Counted from the first letter of the stretch, positions 47,032 through 56,918 are shown. The stretch is DNA of 64,000 bases from Pseudomonas graminis (GCF_002093745.1 NZ_MTSB01000008.1:1-64000); one strand, 5' to 3'. Made by a program: numbers and translations. The notes: generated from the letters alone by a model not told the origin.

Positions 47032-47760
47032 ATGAGCAGCAATATCGAAGTCCGTTCTGTGGTCTACCAGATTGATGGTCAGCCTTACGAGAGCCGTCTG
47101 GTGTTCGACGCCAACGCCACGGCCCTGCAGCCGGGCCTTTTGATGGCACCTAACTGGATGGGCGTCAGTCAGGGAGCCGAGGACATTGCGAAGGCAGTGG
47201 CCGGCAAGGGCTATGTCGTGCTGCTGGCTGATCTTTACGGTCAGCAGGTACGCCCGAGTAACAACGATGAAGCGGGCGCTGCCATGACGCCGCTCAAGAA
47301 CGACCGTGCCTTGTTGCGCAAGCGTATGCAGGCAGGGCTTGATCAGTTGTTGAGTCAGGCAGACGTCTCGCTGGACACCCGGCAGATCGCAACCTTCGGT
47401 TTTTGCTTTGGTGGCTGCTGCTCGCTGGAACTGGCGCGTACCGGGGCTGAACTGAAAGCTGCCATTTCCTTCCACGGCACGCTGGACACCCCTGATCCGT
47501 CTGATGCGAAAAACATCAAGGGTTCGGTGCTGGTCCTGCACGGTGCCTCCGATCCGCTGGTGCCGAAAGAGCAGTTGCCTGCTTTTGAAGACGAGATGAA
47601 CGCAGCTGGCGTGGATTGGCAATTGCACAGCTACGGCGGCGCATTCCACTCATTCACCGATCCGCACGCCAATGTGCCGGGCATGATGATGTACGACGCC
47701 AAAGTGGCCGGGCGTGCGTTCAAGTCGATGCATGATCTGCTGGGTGAAGTGTTCGGTTAA
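47032..47760 (+). CDS. Dienelactone hydrolase family protein
   Basis: The 242-residue alpha/beta hydrolase has nucleophile elbow GFCFGG (a cysteine nucleophile as in dienelactone hydrolases), acid residue in HGASDPLVP and histidine in GGAFHSFTDP. AGGAG precedes the ATG at 47032. Despite the family name, most such proteins outside catechol operons have unknown substrates; none of the degradation genes are nearby. It lies next to htpG as in P. aeruginosa. Confidence 0.88.
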   Translation: MSSNIEVRSVVYQIDGQPYESRLVFDANATALQPGLLMAPNWMGVSQGAEDIAKAVAGKGYVVLLADLYGQQVRPSNNDEAGAAMTPLKNDRALLRKRMQAGLDQLLSQADVSLDTRQIATFGFCFGGCCSLELARTGAELKAAISFHGTLDTPDPSDAKNIKGSVLVLHGASDPLVPKEQLPAFEDEMNAAGVDWQLHSYGGAFHSFTDPHANVPGMMMYDAKVAGRAFKSMHDLLGEVFG

Positions 47761-47860
47761 GGTCGAACGTCCTGCTTGCTTTGAGTGCGCGGTGCGTCAC
47801 GAAGGGCGTTCCCGTGCCGGGGCGTGCAGAACGAGAGATGTCAGCGGTTTTTCAGCCATA

Positions 47861-47890
47861 AAAAAGGCGCCTTCAAAAGGCGCCTTTTTG
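47861..47890. terminator. Terminator between the hydrolase gene and fabB
   Basis: AAAAAGGCGCC (47861-47871) pairs with GGCGCCTTTTT (47879-47889), symmetrical and suited to both converging genes. Confidence 0.88.
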
Positions 47891-47907
47891 GTAGGGCGAG
47901 GGCGGTG

Positions 47908-49131
47908 TTACTTGCCCTGCCAGCGTTTCAGTACCAGTGTAGCGTTGGTGCCACCGAAGCCGAAGCTGTTGCTCATGACCAGGTCAAGCTTCGCGTCTTC
48001 ACGTGTCTTGAGCAGGATCGGCATGTCAGCCACGGCAGGGTCCAGCTCGTCGATGTTTGCGGAGCCGGCGATGAAGTTGTTCTCCATCATCAGCAGGCAG
48101 TAGATCGCCTCGTGAACACCTGCGGCGCCCAGCGAGTGGCCCGACAGGCTTTTGGTGGAGCTGATGGCCGGAGCGTTGCTGCCGAACACTTCGCGCACAC
48201 CTTCCATTTCCTTGGCGTCGCCGACCGGAGTCGAAGTGCCGTGGGTATTGAGGTAGTCGATGTCGTTCTTGTCGACGTCGGCCAAGGCCATCTGCATGCA
48301 GCGGATCGCACCTTCACCGCTAGGCGCAACCATGTCATAGCCGTCGGACGTCGCGCCGTAACCCACGATTTCTGCGTAGATTTTCGCACCGCGTGCCAGC
48401 GCGTGTTCCAGTTCTTCGACAACCACCATGCCGCCACCACCGGCGATGACGAAGCCGTCACGCTTGGCGTCGTAGGCACGGGAGGCTTTTTCCGGTGTTT
48501 CGTTGTACTGGGTGGACAGCGCGCCCATTGCGTCGAACAGGAACGACTGGCTCCAGTGCTCTTCTTCACCACCACCGGCAAACACGATGTCCTGCTTGCC
48601 CAGCTGGATCTGCTCGACGGCGTTGCCGATGCAGTGAGCGCTGGTAGCGCAGGCGGACGAAATCGAGTAGTTGACGCCCTTGATCTTGAAAGGCGTGGCC
48701 AGGCAGGCCGAAACGGTGCTGCCCATGGTCCGCGTGACACGGTATGGACCGACGCGCTTGACGCCTTTTTCGCGCAGGGTATCCAGCGCTTCCATCTGGT
48801 TCAGCGTCGACGCGCCGCCGCTGCCGGCGATCAGGCCGGTGCGAACGTTGGACACCTGTTCATCGCTCAGGCCGGCGTCGACAATCGCGTCTTTCATGGC
48901 CAGATAGGCGTAGGCAGCCGCGTGACCGACGAAGCGATAGATCTTGCGGTCGATCAACTCTTCCAGATTCAGGTCGATGGAGCCGGAAACCTGGCTGCGC
49001 AGACCCATTTCGGCGTATTCCGGGTTAAAGCGGATGCCAGGGCGGTTAGCACGCAGGTTTGCGGTGACGGTCTCTTTGTCATTGCCCAAGCAGGAAACAA
49101 TACCCAGACCAGTGATAACGACGCGGCGCAT
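47908..49131 (-). CDS. fabB: 3-Oxoacyl-ACP synthase I
   Basis: FabB elongates the cis-3-decenoyl-ACP made by FabA and so is required for unsaturated fatty acids. The 407-residue thiolase-fold protein has nucleophile Cys161 ([12 protein letters not shown]) and the two histidines in [11 protein letters not shown] and [11 protein letters not shown] chose the ATG at 49131, giving MRRVVITG; the longer open frame overlaps the end of fabA and is not family sequence. The 10-nt gap from fabA indicates an operon. Confidence 0.96.
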   Translation of the reverse strand: MRRVVITGLGIVSCLGNDKETVTANLRANRPGIRFNPEYAEMGLRSQVSGSIDLNLEELIDRKIYRFVGHAAAYAYLAMKDAIVDAGLSDEQVSNVRTGLIAGSGGASTLNQMEALDTLREKGVKRVGPYRVTRTMGSTVSACLATPFKIKGVNYSISSACATSAHCIGNAVEQIQLGKQDIVFAGGGEEEHWSQSFLFDAMGALSTQYNETPEKASRAYDAKRDGFVIAGGGGMVVVEELEHALARGAKIYAEIVGYGATSDGYDMVAPSGEGAIRCMQMALADVDKNDIDYLNTHGTSTPVGDAKEMEGVREVFGSNAPAISSTKSLSGHSLGAAGVHEAIYCLLMMENNFIAGSANIDELDPAVADMPILLKTREDAKLDLVMSNSFGFGGTNATLVLKRWQGK

Positions 49132-49141
49132 GCGAGTACCC

Positions 49142-49657
49142 TTAGAAATTTTCAGTGGAAGTAAACAGACCGACGCGAAGGCCTTCGGCGCTGTAGATTT
49201 CGCGACCATCGACGCTCACGGTGCCTTCGGCAATCGCCAGGACCAGTTTGCCGCGCATGGTGCGTTTGATGTGGATGTTATAGGTGACTTTTTTTGCAGT
49301 CGGGAGAACCTGACCGAAAAATTTCACTTCGCCCGAACCCAGGGCGCGGCCACGGCCGGGGTTGCCCTGCCAGCCGAGATAGAAGCCCACCAGCTGCCAC
49401 ATGGCATCCAGCCCGAGGCAGCCGGGCATGACCGGGTCGCCTTCGAAGTGGCAGGCAAAGAACCACAGGTCAGGATTGATATCCAGTTCTGCGACCAATT
49501 CACCTTTACCGAACTTGCCGCCTTCTTCGCTGATGTGGGTAATGCGATCAACCATCAGCATGTTGGGGGCGGGCAGTTGCGCGTTACCTGGGCCGAACAG
49601 CTCGCCGCGACTGCAGCGCAGCAGGTCTTCCCGGGTAAAGGCGTGTTGTTTGGTCAT
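49142..49657 (-). CDS. fabA: 3-Hydroxydecanoyl-ACP dehydratase/isomerase
   Basis: FabA dehydrates and isomerises C10 intermediates, the branch point for unsaturated fatty acids. The 171-residue hotdog protein has catalytic His70 ([10 protein letters not shown]) and Asp84 ([11 protein letters not shown]), identical in position to E. coli. GAGGAG precedes the ATG. fabA-fabB form one operon, probably controlled by a FabR/DesT-like repressor through the box at 49803. Confidence 0.97.
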   Translation of the reverse strand: MTKQHAFTREDLLRCSRGELFGPGNAQLPAPNMLMVDRITHISEEGGKFGKGELVAELDINPDLWFFACHFEGDPVMPGCLGLDAMWQLVGFYLGWQGNPGRGRALGSGEVKFFGQVLPTAKKVTYNIHIKRTMRGKLVLAIAEGTVSVDGREIYSAEGLRVGLFTSTENF

Positions 49658-49802
49658 GCGAGCTCCTCAATAATCTTGTGCGGCAGGTTGTGGCGCCACT
49701 GGCTCGAACGTCGGTTCCGGCGCACTCATTCGCCAGGACCCTGTCCGGCAGCCTACTCATAGACTGTTGCGTTGTAATGAAAGTCACAGCTCAGGTGAAA
49801 TC

Positions 49803-49820
49803 AAGGTACACCTGTACACT
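49803..49820. promoter_or_regulatory. FabR/DesT-like operator upstream of fabA
   Basis: The 18-bp sequence has core GTACA-CC-TGTAC and agrees with 12 of the 16 fixed positions of the FabR site AGCGTACA-NN-TGTTCGCT as I recall it. On the minus strand it overlaps a possible -35 (TTGATT, 49804-49799) of a fabA promoter with a weak -10 near 49776. FabR and DesT are TetR-family repressors of unsaturated fatty acid genes. Confidence 0.5.
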
Positions 49821-49877
49821 GAATTGTATCAGTCAGCCGATTTTGCTGGCCGATATGGGTGCCAAGACTGCCGCAAT

Positions 49878-51782
49878 TTAACATTTATCGCCAGTCGCAG
49901 GTGCTTGAAAAGACAACCAGCGCTGCAAAACCTGCTGCAAATCAGCGTGTTTGAAAGGCTTTGGCAGATAATCGTCCATGCCCGCCTGCAAGCAAGCGTC
50001 CCGATCACCCTGCAACGCATTGGCAGTCAGGGCGATAATTGGGATTCGCTCCAGCCCGGAAAGTTGCCTGATTCTGCGCGTGGCTTCATAACCGTCCATG
50101 ACCGGCAGTCGGCAATCCATCAGGATCAGGGCGTAGTTTCCTGCGCCGGCTTTCATGACCGCCTCGACGCCATCGACCGCGACGTCGACGTCGCAGCCCA
50201 GGTGATGCAGCATGGCTTGCACCACGGTGCGGTTCACCGGGTTGTCCTCGACCAGCAATACGCTGCGTTTCCTGCCCTGAGCATCGAGTGCCGACAGCGG
50301 CTTGACGGGGTCGACCGAAGCCTTGCGTGAAACGGCCAGGGGGATCTGCAGCGTGAAGACAGACCCCGCACCTTCTTCGCTCTGCGCACACAAGGTGCCG
50401 CCCATGCGTTCGGCCAGGGTGCGTGCGATGGGCAGCCCCAGGCCTGTCCCGCCATAACGCCGCGAGATCGAGCTGTCGGCCTGCCTGAAGGCATCGAACA
50501 TTGACTCCAGGCGTTCCGCGTCGATGCCGATGCCGCTGTCGTGAACCTTGCAGGTAAAGCTCAGGTGATCATCGTCAAGCATCGCCCAGTCGGCTTCGAC
50601 ACAGACCTTGCCCTGTTCGGTGAATTTCAGCGCGTTGCCTATCAGGTTCACCAGAATCTGCCGGATCCGGGTCGGGTCGCCGGTGACGGTCAATGTCTCC
50701 AGCCCCGGTTTGATCTTCAGCTCCAGCGAGAGCTTGCGTTGCAAGGCGCTGTGATTGAATGCGTGTGTCGAGGCGTTGATCAATTCGGCCAGATTGAAGG
50801 CGATACCCTCCATCTCGAGGGCATCCCGTTCAATGCGTGAAAAATCGAGAATATCGTTGATGACCCGCAGCAAGTGTTCAGTGGACTCGGTCGCCAGCTT
50901 CGCATACTCGCTCTGTTCATCGGTCATGCGCGTGGTTTCCAGCAGTTGCAGCATGCCCAGCACGCCGTTCATCGGGGTGCGCAGCTCGTGGCTCATCATC
51001 GCCAGAAAATCCGATTTGGCACGGTTGGCTTTTTCGGCCTCTTCACGCATCTGGATCAACTGCGCCACCGAGCGCTGTTGTTCCTGGCTGGCGGCATGCA
51101 GGTTTTCGGCAAGATTATTGATATGCCGCGCCAGTGCGCCCAGCTCGGCGTCATCGCTGACCGGCAGCGGCGTGTGGTAATCACCTTGCTGGATGGCCTT
51201 CAGCGCCTCGCCCATGCGGCTGATGGGGCTCGACAGGCTCAAGGCCAGGCGCCGGGCCAGCAAAAAGGTAAACAGCAGGGCGCACAACGCGAGGATTCCG
51301 GCCTTGAGCAGTATCTCCTGCTGACGCTGATTGAACGCCTCGCTGGACATGCCGACCAGCACCCGCCCCAGATAGTCTTGCGGCTGAGTGGCGGTCTTGC
51401 TTTGCGGCGAGGCATGCGGCACCCGGACGGGGGCCTGGAAAATTTCCATCTGCCGCGCCTGATGCTCATGCTCACGCGGCTGGTCGATGTAGACCAGGAC
51501 GGTGTTGGAGCTGTCCTGGATTTCCACGTAACGCACGCTGGGCATGGACAGGGTGGCGCGCATCAGCATCTTCAGACCGTCGATATCGCCAGCCGTGATG
51601 CCTGGCTCGACCGCTGGAGCCAGTTGATTGGCGATCAGTTGCCCTGTGTGGTTGAGCTCTTCACGCAGGTCCTGGATACGCACAAAGGTGAAAAAGCCGA
51701 TCAGCATTACCGTCAGCAACAGGGCGGGGCCCAGGCTTATGATCTGCGTGCGGGTATTGATGTCCCAGTGCCGAAAGTTCAT
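49878..51782 (-). CDS. Hybrid sensor histidine kinase (PA1611-like)
   Basis: The 634-residue inner-membrane kinase has TM1 (about 16-34), a periplasmic domain, TM2 (about 160-177), HAMP (about 178-230), HisKA with phospho-acceptor His265 (MMSHELRTPMNG), HATPase_c, and a C-terminal receiver with its aspartate in LILMDCRLPVMDGYEA. There is no fused HPt domain. In P. aeruginosa the kinase next to fabA (PA1611) feeds HptB and interacts with RetS in the Gac/Rsm network; orthology is inferred from neighbourhood and architecture. I chose the ATG at 51782, preceded by AAGGTGG. Confidence 0.87.
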   Translation of the reverse strand: MNFRHWDINTRTQIISLGPALLLTVMLIGFFTFVRIQDLREELNHTGQLIANQLAPAVEPGITAGDIDGLKMLMRATLSMPSVRYVEIQDSSNTVLVYIDQPREHEHQARQMEIFQAPVRVPHASPQSKTATQPQDYLGRVLVGMSSEAFNQRQQEILLKAGILALCALLFTFLLARRLALSLSSPISRMGEALKAIQQGDYHTPLPVSDDAELGALARHINNLAENLHAASQEQQRSVAQLIQMREEAEKANRAKSDFLAMMSHELRTPMNGVLGMLQLLETTRMTDEQSEYAKLATESTEHLLRVINDILDFSRIERDALEMEGIAFNLAELINASTHAFNHSALQRKLSLELKIKPGLETLTVTGDPTRIRQILVNLIGNALKFTEQGKVCVEADWAMLDDDHLSFTCKVHDSGIGIDAERLESMFDAFRQADSSISRRYGGTGLGLPIARTLAERMGGTLCAQSEEGAGSVFTLQIPLAVSRKASVDPVKPLSALDAQGRKRSVLLVEDNPVNRTVVQAMLHHLGCDVDVAVDGVEAVMKAGAGNYALILMDCRLPVMDGYEATRRIRQLSGLERIPIIALTANALQGDRDACLQAGMDDYLPKPFKHADLQQVLQRWLSFQAPATGDKC

Positions 51783-52064
51783 CGGCCGGCCACCTTGCAG
51801 GCAAGGTGATACAGCTTGAATCCGGTTGATGCGTCCATGCCTGTGCGCTCGGTGTCCCTGTTGATTGCATACTATGGTTGATTGCAACGTGTGCATGTTA
51901 ACCGAGATGGCGCCGGTTTCCAGTGTGCATATGCTTACAGGTGGCACGTTCTTCGAGACGAAGTGTCAGTGAAGCATGCGTTGCCGGCGTTTGTTGCTGG
52001 CCGATGCTCTGTCGCTCCGTATAATGCCGGCATCGCCACTTGATGGCCCTGGATGGATAGTTCT

Positions 52065-53090
52065 ATGACCACACAGCAACCAGTTGCGGTTCTTGGTGGT
52101 GGCAGTTTCGGTACTGCCATTGCAAATCTGCTGGCCGAGAACGGCCATCAGGTTCGCCAGTGGATGCGCGATCCGGAGCAGGCAGAGGCCATTCGCGTCA
52201 ATCGCGAGAACCCTCGTTACCTCAAAGGCATCAAGGTTCGTCCTGAAGTCGAGCCGGTGACTGACCTTACTGCTGTGCTGGAAGGCAGCGAACTGATCTT
52301 CGTCGCACTGCCTTCCAGTGCCCTGCGCGCGGTACTGTCGCCCCACGTCGAACGCTTGAATGGCAAGATGCTGGTGAGCCTGACCAAAGGTATCGAGGCG
52401 CAGAGCTTCAAGCTGATGAGCCAGATTCTGGAAGAGATCGTCCCTCAGGCCCGCATCGGCGTGTTGTCCGGCCCTAATCTGGCCCGTGAGATCGCCGAGC
52501 ACGCGTTGACCGCCACGGTGGTCGCCAGCGAAGACGAGGCGCTGTGTCAGCAGGTCCAGGCTGCCTTGCACGGACGGACATTCCGGGTCTACGCCAGCAA
52601 TGACCGCTTCGGCGTCGAGCTGGGCGGGGCACTGAAGAACGTTTACGCGATCATTGCCGGCATGGCGGTGGCGCTGGACATGGGGGAGAACACCAAAAGC
52701 ATGTTGATCACCCGGGCGCTGGCGGAAATGACCCGTTTTGCCGTGTGTCAGGGCGCCAACCCCATGACCTTTCTGGGCCTGGCCGGGGTGGGTGATCTGA
52801 TCGTCACCTGTTCCTCGCCCAAGAGCCGCAACTACCAGGTCGGTTTCGCCCTGGGGCAGGGCCTGACGCTGGACGAGGCTGTGACGCGGCTGGGCGAGGT
52901 GGCCGAAGGTGTGAACACCCTCAAGGTGCTCAAGGTCAAGGCGCAGGAGGTGCAGGTCTATATGCCGTTGGTCGCCGGGTTGCATGCGATTCTTTTCGAA
53001 GGCCGTACGCTCAGCCAGGTCATTGAAGCGCTGATGCGCGCCGAGCCCAAGACAGACGTCGATTTCATTTCGATCACCGGTTTCAATTGA
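52065..53090 (+). CDS. gpsA: Glycerol-3-phosphate dehydrogenase [NAD(P)+]
   Basis: GpsA reduces dihydroxyacetone phosphate to sn-glycerol 3-phosphate for phospholipid synthesis. The 341-residue protein has the dinucleotide loop [18 protein letters not shown], the lysine segment VSLTKGIE and [17 protein letters not shown], then NSRNYQ-like [12 protein letters not shown] chose the ATG at 52065 with GGATGG upstream; the ATG at 52053 overlaps that site. Its place near fabAB groups lipid genes. Confidence 0.95.
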   Translation: MTTQQPVAVLGGGSFGTAIANLLAENGHQVRQWMRDPEQAEAIRVNRENPRYLKGIKVRPEVEPVTDLTAVLEGSELIFVALPSSALRAVLSPHVERLNGKMLVSLTKGIEAQSFKLMSQILEEIVPQARIGVLSGPNLAREIAEHALTATVVASEDEALCQQVQAALHGRTFRVYASNDRFGVELGGALKNVYAIIAGMAVALDMGENTKSMLITRALAEMTRFAVCQGANPMTFLGLAGVGDLIVTCSSPKSRNYQVGFALGQGLTLDEAVTRLGEVAEGVNTLKVLKVKAQEVQVYMPLVAGLHAILFEGRTLSQVIEALMRAEPKTDVDFISITGFN

Positions 53091-53115
53091 ATTCAGTTTG
53101 CTCAGGGAGAAGGTC

Positions 53116-53460
53116 TTGAACGAGTCGAAAATCCAGCATAACGAGTCGATTTTGCTCCGCATTGTGTGGATGCTTCTGTTTCTGGGTGTGTGGCATCTGG
53201 CCCAGATCGTTTTGGCGGGCGTGGTGCTGGTGCAGCTGGGGTATCGCCTGATCTACGGCGCGCCGAGCGGCAGCCTGATGAACTTTGGTGACAGCCTCAG
53301 CCAATACCTGGCTCAGATCGGCCGTTTCGGGACGTTTCACAGCGACCAGAAGCCTTGGCCGTTCGCCGACTGGCCGGCGCCTCGCTCCCCGGATGGCGAG
53401 GCTGCGCATTACGTTGCGCCAGCGCCGCACCCGGTTCGCGATGAGGAGCCAAAACTATGA
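53116..53460 (+). CDS. DUF4389 membrane protein
   Basis: The 114-residue protein has one to two hydrophobic segments (SILLRIVWMLLFLGVWHLAQIVLAGVVLVQ) and then a soluble tail with YLAQIGRFGTF and WPFADWPAP, the DUF4389 pattern. The start is TTG at 53116, placed by AGGGAG at 53104-53109. It overlaps sixA by 4 nt (ATGA). Function unknown; the coupling suggests a link to SixA. Confidence 0.8.
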   Translation: MNESKIQHNESILLRIVWMLLFLGVWHLAQIVLAGVVLVQLGYRLIYGAPSGSLMNFGDSLSQYLAQIGRFGTFHSDQKPWPFADWPAPRSPDGEAAHYVAPAPHPVRDEEPKL

Positions 53461-53912
53461 AGGTCTGGGTGCTGCGTCATGGCGAGGCACAGTCTCGGGC
53501 GCGCAGTGATGCCGAGCGTGAGTTGACGGCCCACGGGCGCGATGAAGTGCTTAAAAGTGCTGTCCACCTGTCGGGCAGGGCGATAAGGCGAATTGTTGCC
53601 AGCCCGTATGTCCGGGCGCAGCAGACCGCGCAACTGGTGCGTCAGTCGCTGGGTTTTGACGAGCCTGTCATGACTGTGCCCTGGCTGACGCCTGACAGCA
53701 CGCCGCGCGAGGTGCTGGCGCAACTGGACACGCTCGGCGTCGACGAAATACTGCTGGTCAGTCATCAGCCTCTGGTCGGTGAACTGATCGGGGTGCTGGT
53801 ACACGGCAATGCACAGCAGGCGCAGCCCATGAGCACGGCCAGTCTTGCAGAACTCGAGGGCGAGTTCGTGATCGCCGGCGGCATGCAGCTCAACAGCGTC
53901 AGGCACGTTTGA
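53457..53912 (+). CDS. sixA: Phosphohistidine phosphatase SixA
   Basis: The 151-residue histidine phosphatase removes phosphate from phosphohistidine proteins; in E. coli it acts on the NPr protein of the nitrogen phosphotransferase system. It has the RHG motif (LRHGEA, 6-11; nucleophile His8) and the second histidine in LLVSHQPLVGEL. Length is typical. The start overlaps the DUF4389 stop, so the two are co-translated. Confidence 0.92.
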   Translation: MKVWVLRHGEAQSRARSDAERELTAHGRDEVLKSAVHLSGRAIRRIVASPYVRAQQTAQLVRQSLGFDEPVMTVPWLTPDSTPREVLAQLDTLGVDEILLVSHQPLVGELIGVLVHGNAQQAQPMSTASLAELEGEFVIAGGMQLNSVRHV

Positions 53913-53954
53913 ACGGTCTGTTCGAACATCGACACTCTCTGAAAAGGATTCAAC

Positions 53955-54398
53955 ATGAGCATATGGCGTCAGGCTCCCGATATCGAAGCCCTCATGAAGG
54001 CTCAGAAAAACACCATTGGCGAGGTGCTGGATATTCAGTTTGAGTCGTTCACCGACGACTCGCTGACCGCCAGCATGGTGGTCGATCAACGCACCCATCA
54101 ACCGTTCGGATTGCTGCACGGCGGCGCGTCGGTGGTGCTGGCCGAGTCGCTGGGGTCGATGGCCAGTTATCTGATGGTCGACCCGAACACGCATTTTTGT
54201 GTCGGGCTTGAAGTCAACGCCAACCATTTGCGTGGCGTACGTAACGGGCGCGTGACAGGTGTCGTGCGTCCGATACACATTGGTCGAACCACGCATGTAT
54301 GGGATATCCGCATCAGCACCGACGAAGGCAAGCTGAGCTGCATCTCGCGACTGACCGTCGCGGTTGTGCCGCATGGTCAGGAGCCGCCTGCCCGCTGA
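53955..54398 (+). CDS. PaaI/YdiI-type hotdog thioesterase
   Basis: The 147-residue hotdog protein has the motif GLLHGGASVVLAESLGS, whose HGG and Glu are the catalytic signature of the PaaI/YdiI subgroup. Probable substrates are CoA thioesters such as aromatic or dihydroxynaphthoyl-type ones; pseudomonads use ubiquinone, so a menaquinone role is unlikely. GAAAAGGA precedes the ATG. It follows sixA by 42 nt. Confidence 0.87.
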   Translation: MSIWRQAPDIEALMKAQKNTIGEVLDIQFESFTDDSLTASMVVDQRTHQPFGLLHGGASVVLAESLGSMASYLMVDPNTHFCVGLEVNANHLRGVRNGRVTGVVRPIHIGRTTHVWDIRISTDEGKLSCISRLTVAVVPHGQEPPAR

Positions 54399-54514
54399 GC
54401 TTTCGGCTATTAAAGGTCATGGTATAGGTCCAAACTGGACGTTGTGACCCGGTGGTCTTTCTCTTAGTGTCTGAGTGTTCCCCGATGGGAATATTCTTTC
54501 CAGGAGAAAAGATC

Positions 54515-54991
54515 ATGACTGATGAAACTGATGAAAAGACAACGCCGTCCGGAGAACACCTGCCAGTCGTAGCCCCTGAGTCAACCGCCGTTGCGGCCTC
54601 TGGAAGTCCGCAACCCCTTGAACAGCCACCCGCGGTAGACAGTTCACCCACACTCGAGAAAACACTTCCGCCGCCGGTGCCTGAGTTGAACCTGGATAAG
54701 CGTCTGAAACAGCTCTATGCCGATCAGTTGATGACCACCACGGAGTTTGCCGGGCTGCGTGACGATGCCGACAGGCTGTTCGAGGAGCTCAAGGCCACTT
54801 TTCCGAAAAATGGTTACCTGAAGCTCTTCGAACCGTTAGCGGATGTGGTGGTAGAGGCCATGCAATTCGCAGTTCTTGAGGTCAGAAAAGGCAAGCCTGA
54901 TGCCGAAGCCAAGGCCTTGGTCAGGCAGTCACTGGGATTTCAGGTGGCTTACATCAAGGCATCGCTGGACCGGCTGACTCAATCCTTGTAA
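54515..54991 (+). CDS. Conserved hypothetical protein with Pro-rich N-terminus
   Basis: I do not recognise this 158-residue protein. Residues 1-65 are disordered and rich in Pro, Thr, Ser and Glu. Residues about 66-158 are predicted helical (LDKRLKQLYADQLMTTTEFAGL, then LFEELKATFPKNGYLKLFEPLADVVVEAM). There is no signal peptide. AGGAGA precedes the ATG at 54515; the ATG 21 codons earlier has none. It stands between a thioesterase and two hydrolases, with its own 116-nt upstream gap. Confidence 0.75.
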   Translation: MTDETDEKTTPSGEHLPVVAPESTAVAASGSPQPLEQPPAVDSSPTLEKTLPPPVPELNLDKRLKQLYADQLMTTTEFAGLRDDADRLFEELKATFPKNGYLKLFEPLADVVVEAMQFAVLEVRKGKPDAEAKALVRQSLGFQVAYIKASLDRLTQSL

Positions 54992-55133
54992 CAACGGCTG
55001 TTCACGAAGTTCCGGTCATGGGAATAATGGCCCCGATGGCCGGAGTGACACTCGCGATGGCCGTTCCAGTCATTGCCGTTCGACGGCGAGGCTGCGCACA
55101 ATTGCGACTTGTTCGGCCCCTGGAAGTTCTGGC

Positions 55134-55943
55134 ATGTCGCAACCGGTATTCTTCGCTCACGCCAACGGCTTTCCATCGGCGACCTACGGCAAACTGTTCT
55201 CCGCGCTGGCGCCGGAATACGACGTGGCGCACCTCGAGCAACACGCTCACGACCCGCGCTTTCCGGTGGATGACAACTGGCTGAATCTCGTCGATGAGCT
55301 GATTCATCATTTGCGTGAGCAGACTGGCCCGGTCTGGGGCGTTGGTCATTCGCTGGGCGGGGTGCTGCATCTGCACGCCGCGTTGCGCTGCCCCGAGCTT
55401 TATCGTGGCGTGGTGATGCTCGACTCGCCGGTGCTGGGCCTGGCCGATCAGTGGTTTATCCGGGCGGCCAAACGCTGGGGGTTCATCGACCGTATCACGC
55501 CGGCAGGCCGCACACTGGGGCGCCGCGAGGCGTTTGACGACCTTGAGTCGGCACGGGCCTATTTTGCAGGCAAGACGCTGTTTCGCCGGTTCGACCCCGA
55601 TTGCCTGACCGCTTACCTGACGCATGGGTTGCAGCAGGACGGCGAGCAACTGCGCCTGCGCTTCGACCCTGCGACTGAGATCAGTATCTATCGCAGCATT
55701 CCCCACACCAGCCCTGTGCCATCGCGTCATCTCAAGGTGCCGTTGGCGATGGTGCGTGGCAAGCACAGCCGGGTGATCATGCCCCATCATGGTTATCTGG
55801 CCCGACGCATGCGCGAAGGCGAATACCTGTCGATGCCGGGAGGGCATATGTTTCCTCTGGAACGTCCCGATGAAACGGCGCAGCTGCTCAAATCGCTGTT
55901 TGTGCGCTGGGACGCCCGGCATCTGCAACGGGCTGACGCATGA
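55134..55943 (+). CDS. Alpha/beta hydrolase (first of pair)
   Basis: The 269-residue cytoplasmic hydrolase has oxyanion segment FFAHANGFPSATYG, nucleophile elbow GVGHSLGG (Ser in GHSLG), acid in MVRGKHSRVI region and terminal histidine in MPGGHMFPLERP. CTGGAAG precedes the ATG. Its stop overlaps the next hydrolase gene by 4 nt. P. aeruginosa has the same tandem pair (PA1621/PA1622). Substrate unknown; a lipid or ester is plausible. Confidence 0.88.
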   Translation: MSQPVFFAHANGFPSATYGKLFSALAPEYDVAHLEQHAHDPRFPVDDNWLNLVDELIHHLREQTGPVWGVGHSLGGVLHLHAALRCPELYRGVVMLDSPVLGLADQWFIRAAKRWGFIDRITPAGRTLGRREAFDDLESARAYFAGKTLFRRFDPDCLTAYLTHGLQQDGEQLRLRFDPATEISIYRSIPHTSPVPSRHLKVPLAMVRGKHSRVIMPHHGYLARRMREGEYLSMPGGHMFPLERPDETAQLLKSLFVRWDARHLQRADA

Positions 55944-56794
55944 CGCTGGCTGTCGAGGACGTGCGTTTGAGTCTCGGCCATATCGAACTGGCTGCCCGTC
56001 TGTTCGGTCCTGAGGACGGTCAGCCGGTGATTGCTCTGCACGGCTGGCTGGACAATGCCAACAGCTTTGCCCGTCTCGCACCGCATCTGGAAGGGCTGCG
56101 CATCGTGGCGCTGGACCTGGCGGGGCATGGCCATTCCGATCATCGGCCCGTGGGGTCGTCCTATGCCTTGGCCGACTATGTCTTTGATGTATTGCAGGTG
56201 GCTGAGCAACTGGGCTGGCAGCGCTTTGCCCTGTTGGGCCACTCCCTGGGCGCCATCATTTCCGTCCTGTTGGCAAGCTCGCTGCCTGAGCGCGTGACGC
56301 GTCTGGCGCTGATCGACGGGCTGGTGCCGCTGACTGGCGACGCCGAATCTGCCGCCGAGCGAATGGGGGCGGCCTTGCAGGCGCAATTGGTGCTGTCGGG
56401 CAAGAAGAAGCCGGTCTATCAGGATCAGGAGCGCGCGATACAGGCACGTATGAAAGGCGTCCTCGCCGTCAGTCGCGAGGCGGCAGAGCTGCTGGCTCAG
56501 CGCGGTCTGATGCCCGTGCCGGGTGGTTACACCTGGCGCAGCGACAGTCGCCTGACCTTGCCGTCCGCAACACGACTTACCCATGAACAGGCAATGGCCT
56601 TCGTTCACGGCATATGTTGTCCGACACAACTGGTGGTGGCGTCGGACGGCATGCTGGCGAAAAAGCAGGAGCTGCTGGGCGGTCTGCCTTTCGATATCGC
56701 CCGACTGGCAGGCGGTCACCATCTGCATCTGGATGAAGAGGAGGGCGCGCGCTCTGTTGCACGCTGTATCAATCGCTTTTTCGTTGCTTCTTGA
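55940..56794 (+). CDS. Alpha/beta hydrolase (second of pair)
   Basis: The 284-residue hydrolase has VIALHGWLDNANSF, DLAGHGHSDHRP, nucleophile elbow LLGHSLGAI and terminal histidine in LAGGHHLHLDEE. It resembles the epoxide hydrolase/MhpC branch of the fold but lacks cues to a substrate. The ATGA overlap with the previous hydrolase indicates co-translation and perhaps sequential action. Confidence 0.88.
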   Translation: MTLAVEDVRLSLGHIELAARLFGPEDGQPVIALHGWLDNANSFARLAPHLEGLRIVALDLAGHGHSDHRPVGSSYALADYVFDVLQVAEQLGWQRFALLGHSLGAIISVLLASSLPERVTRLALIDGLVPLTGDAESAAERMGAALQAQLVLSGKKKPVYQDQERAIQARMKGVLAVSREAAELLAQRGLMPVPGGYTWRSDSRLTLPSATRLTHEQAMAFVHGICCPTQLVVASDGMLAKKQELLGGLPFDIARLAGGHHLHLDEEEGARSVARCINRFFVAS

Positions 56795-56918
56795 CTTGAA
56801 GGCGGCAACTGCCGACGCTGAACGGGTTGAAACAGGAGTCAACCGTGATGCAACCATCCGCAGCCCATAACCGCCTTGCTGGCGATGCTTTTTATTCTTG
56901 CCTCTTGTCTGCCTGCCA

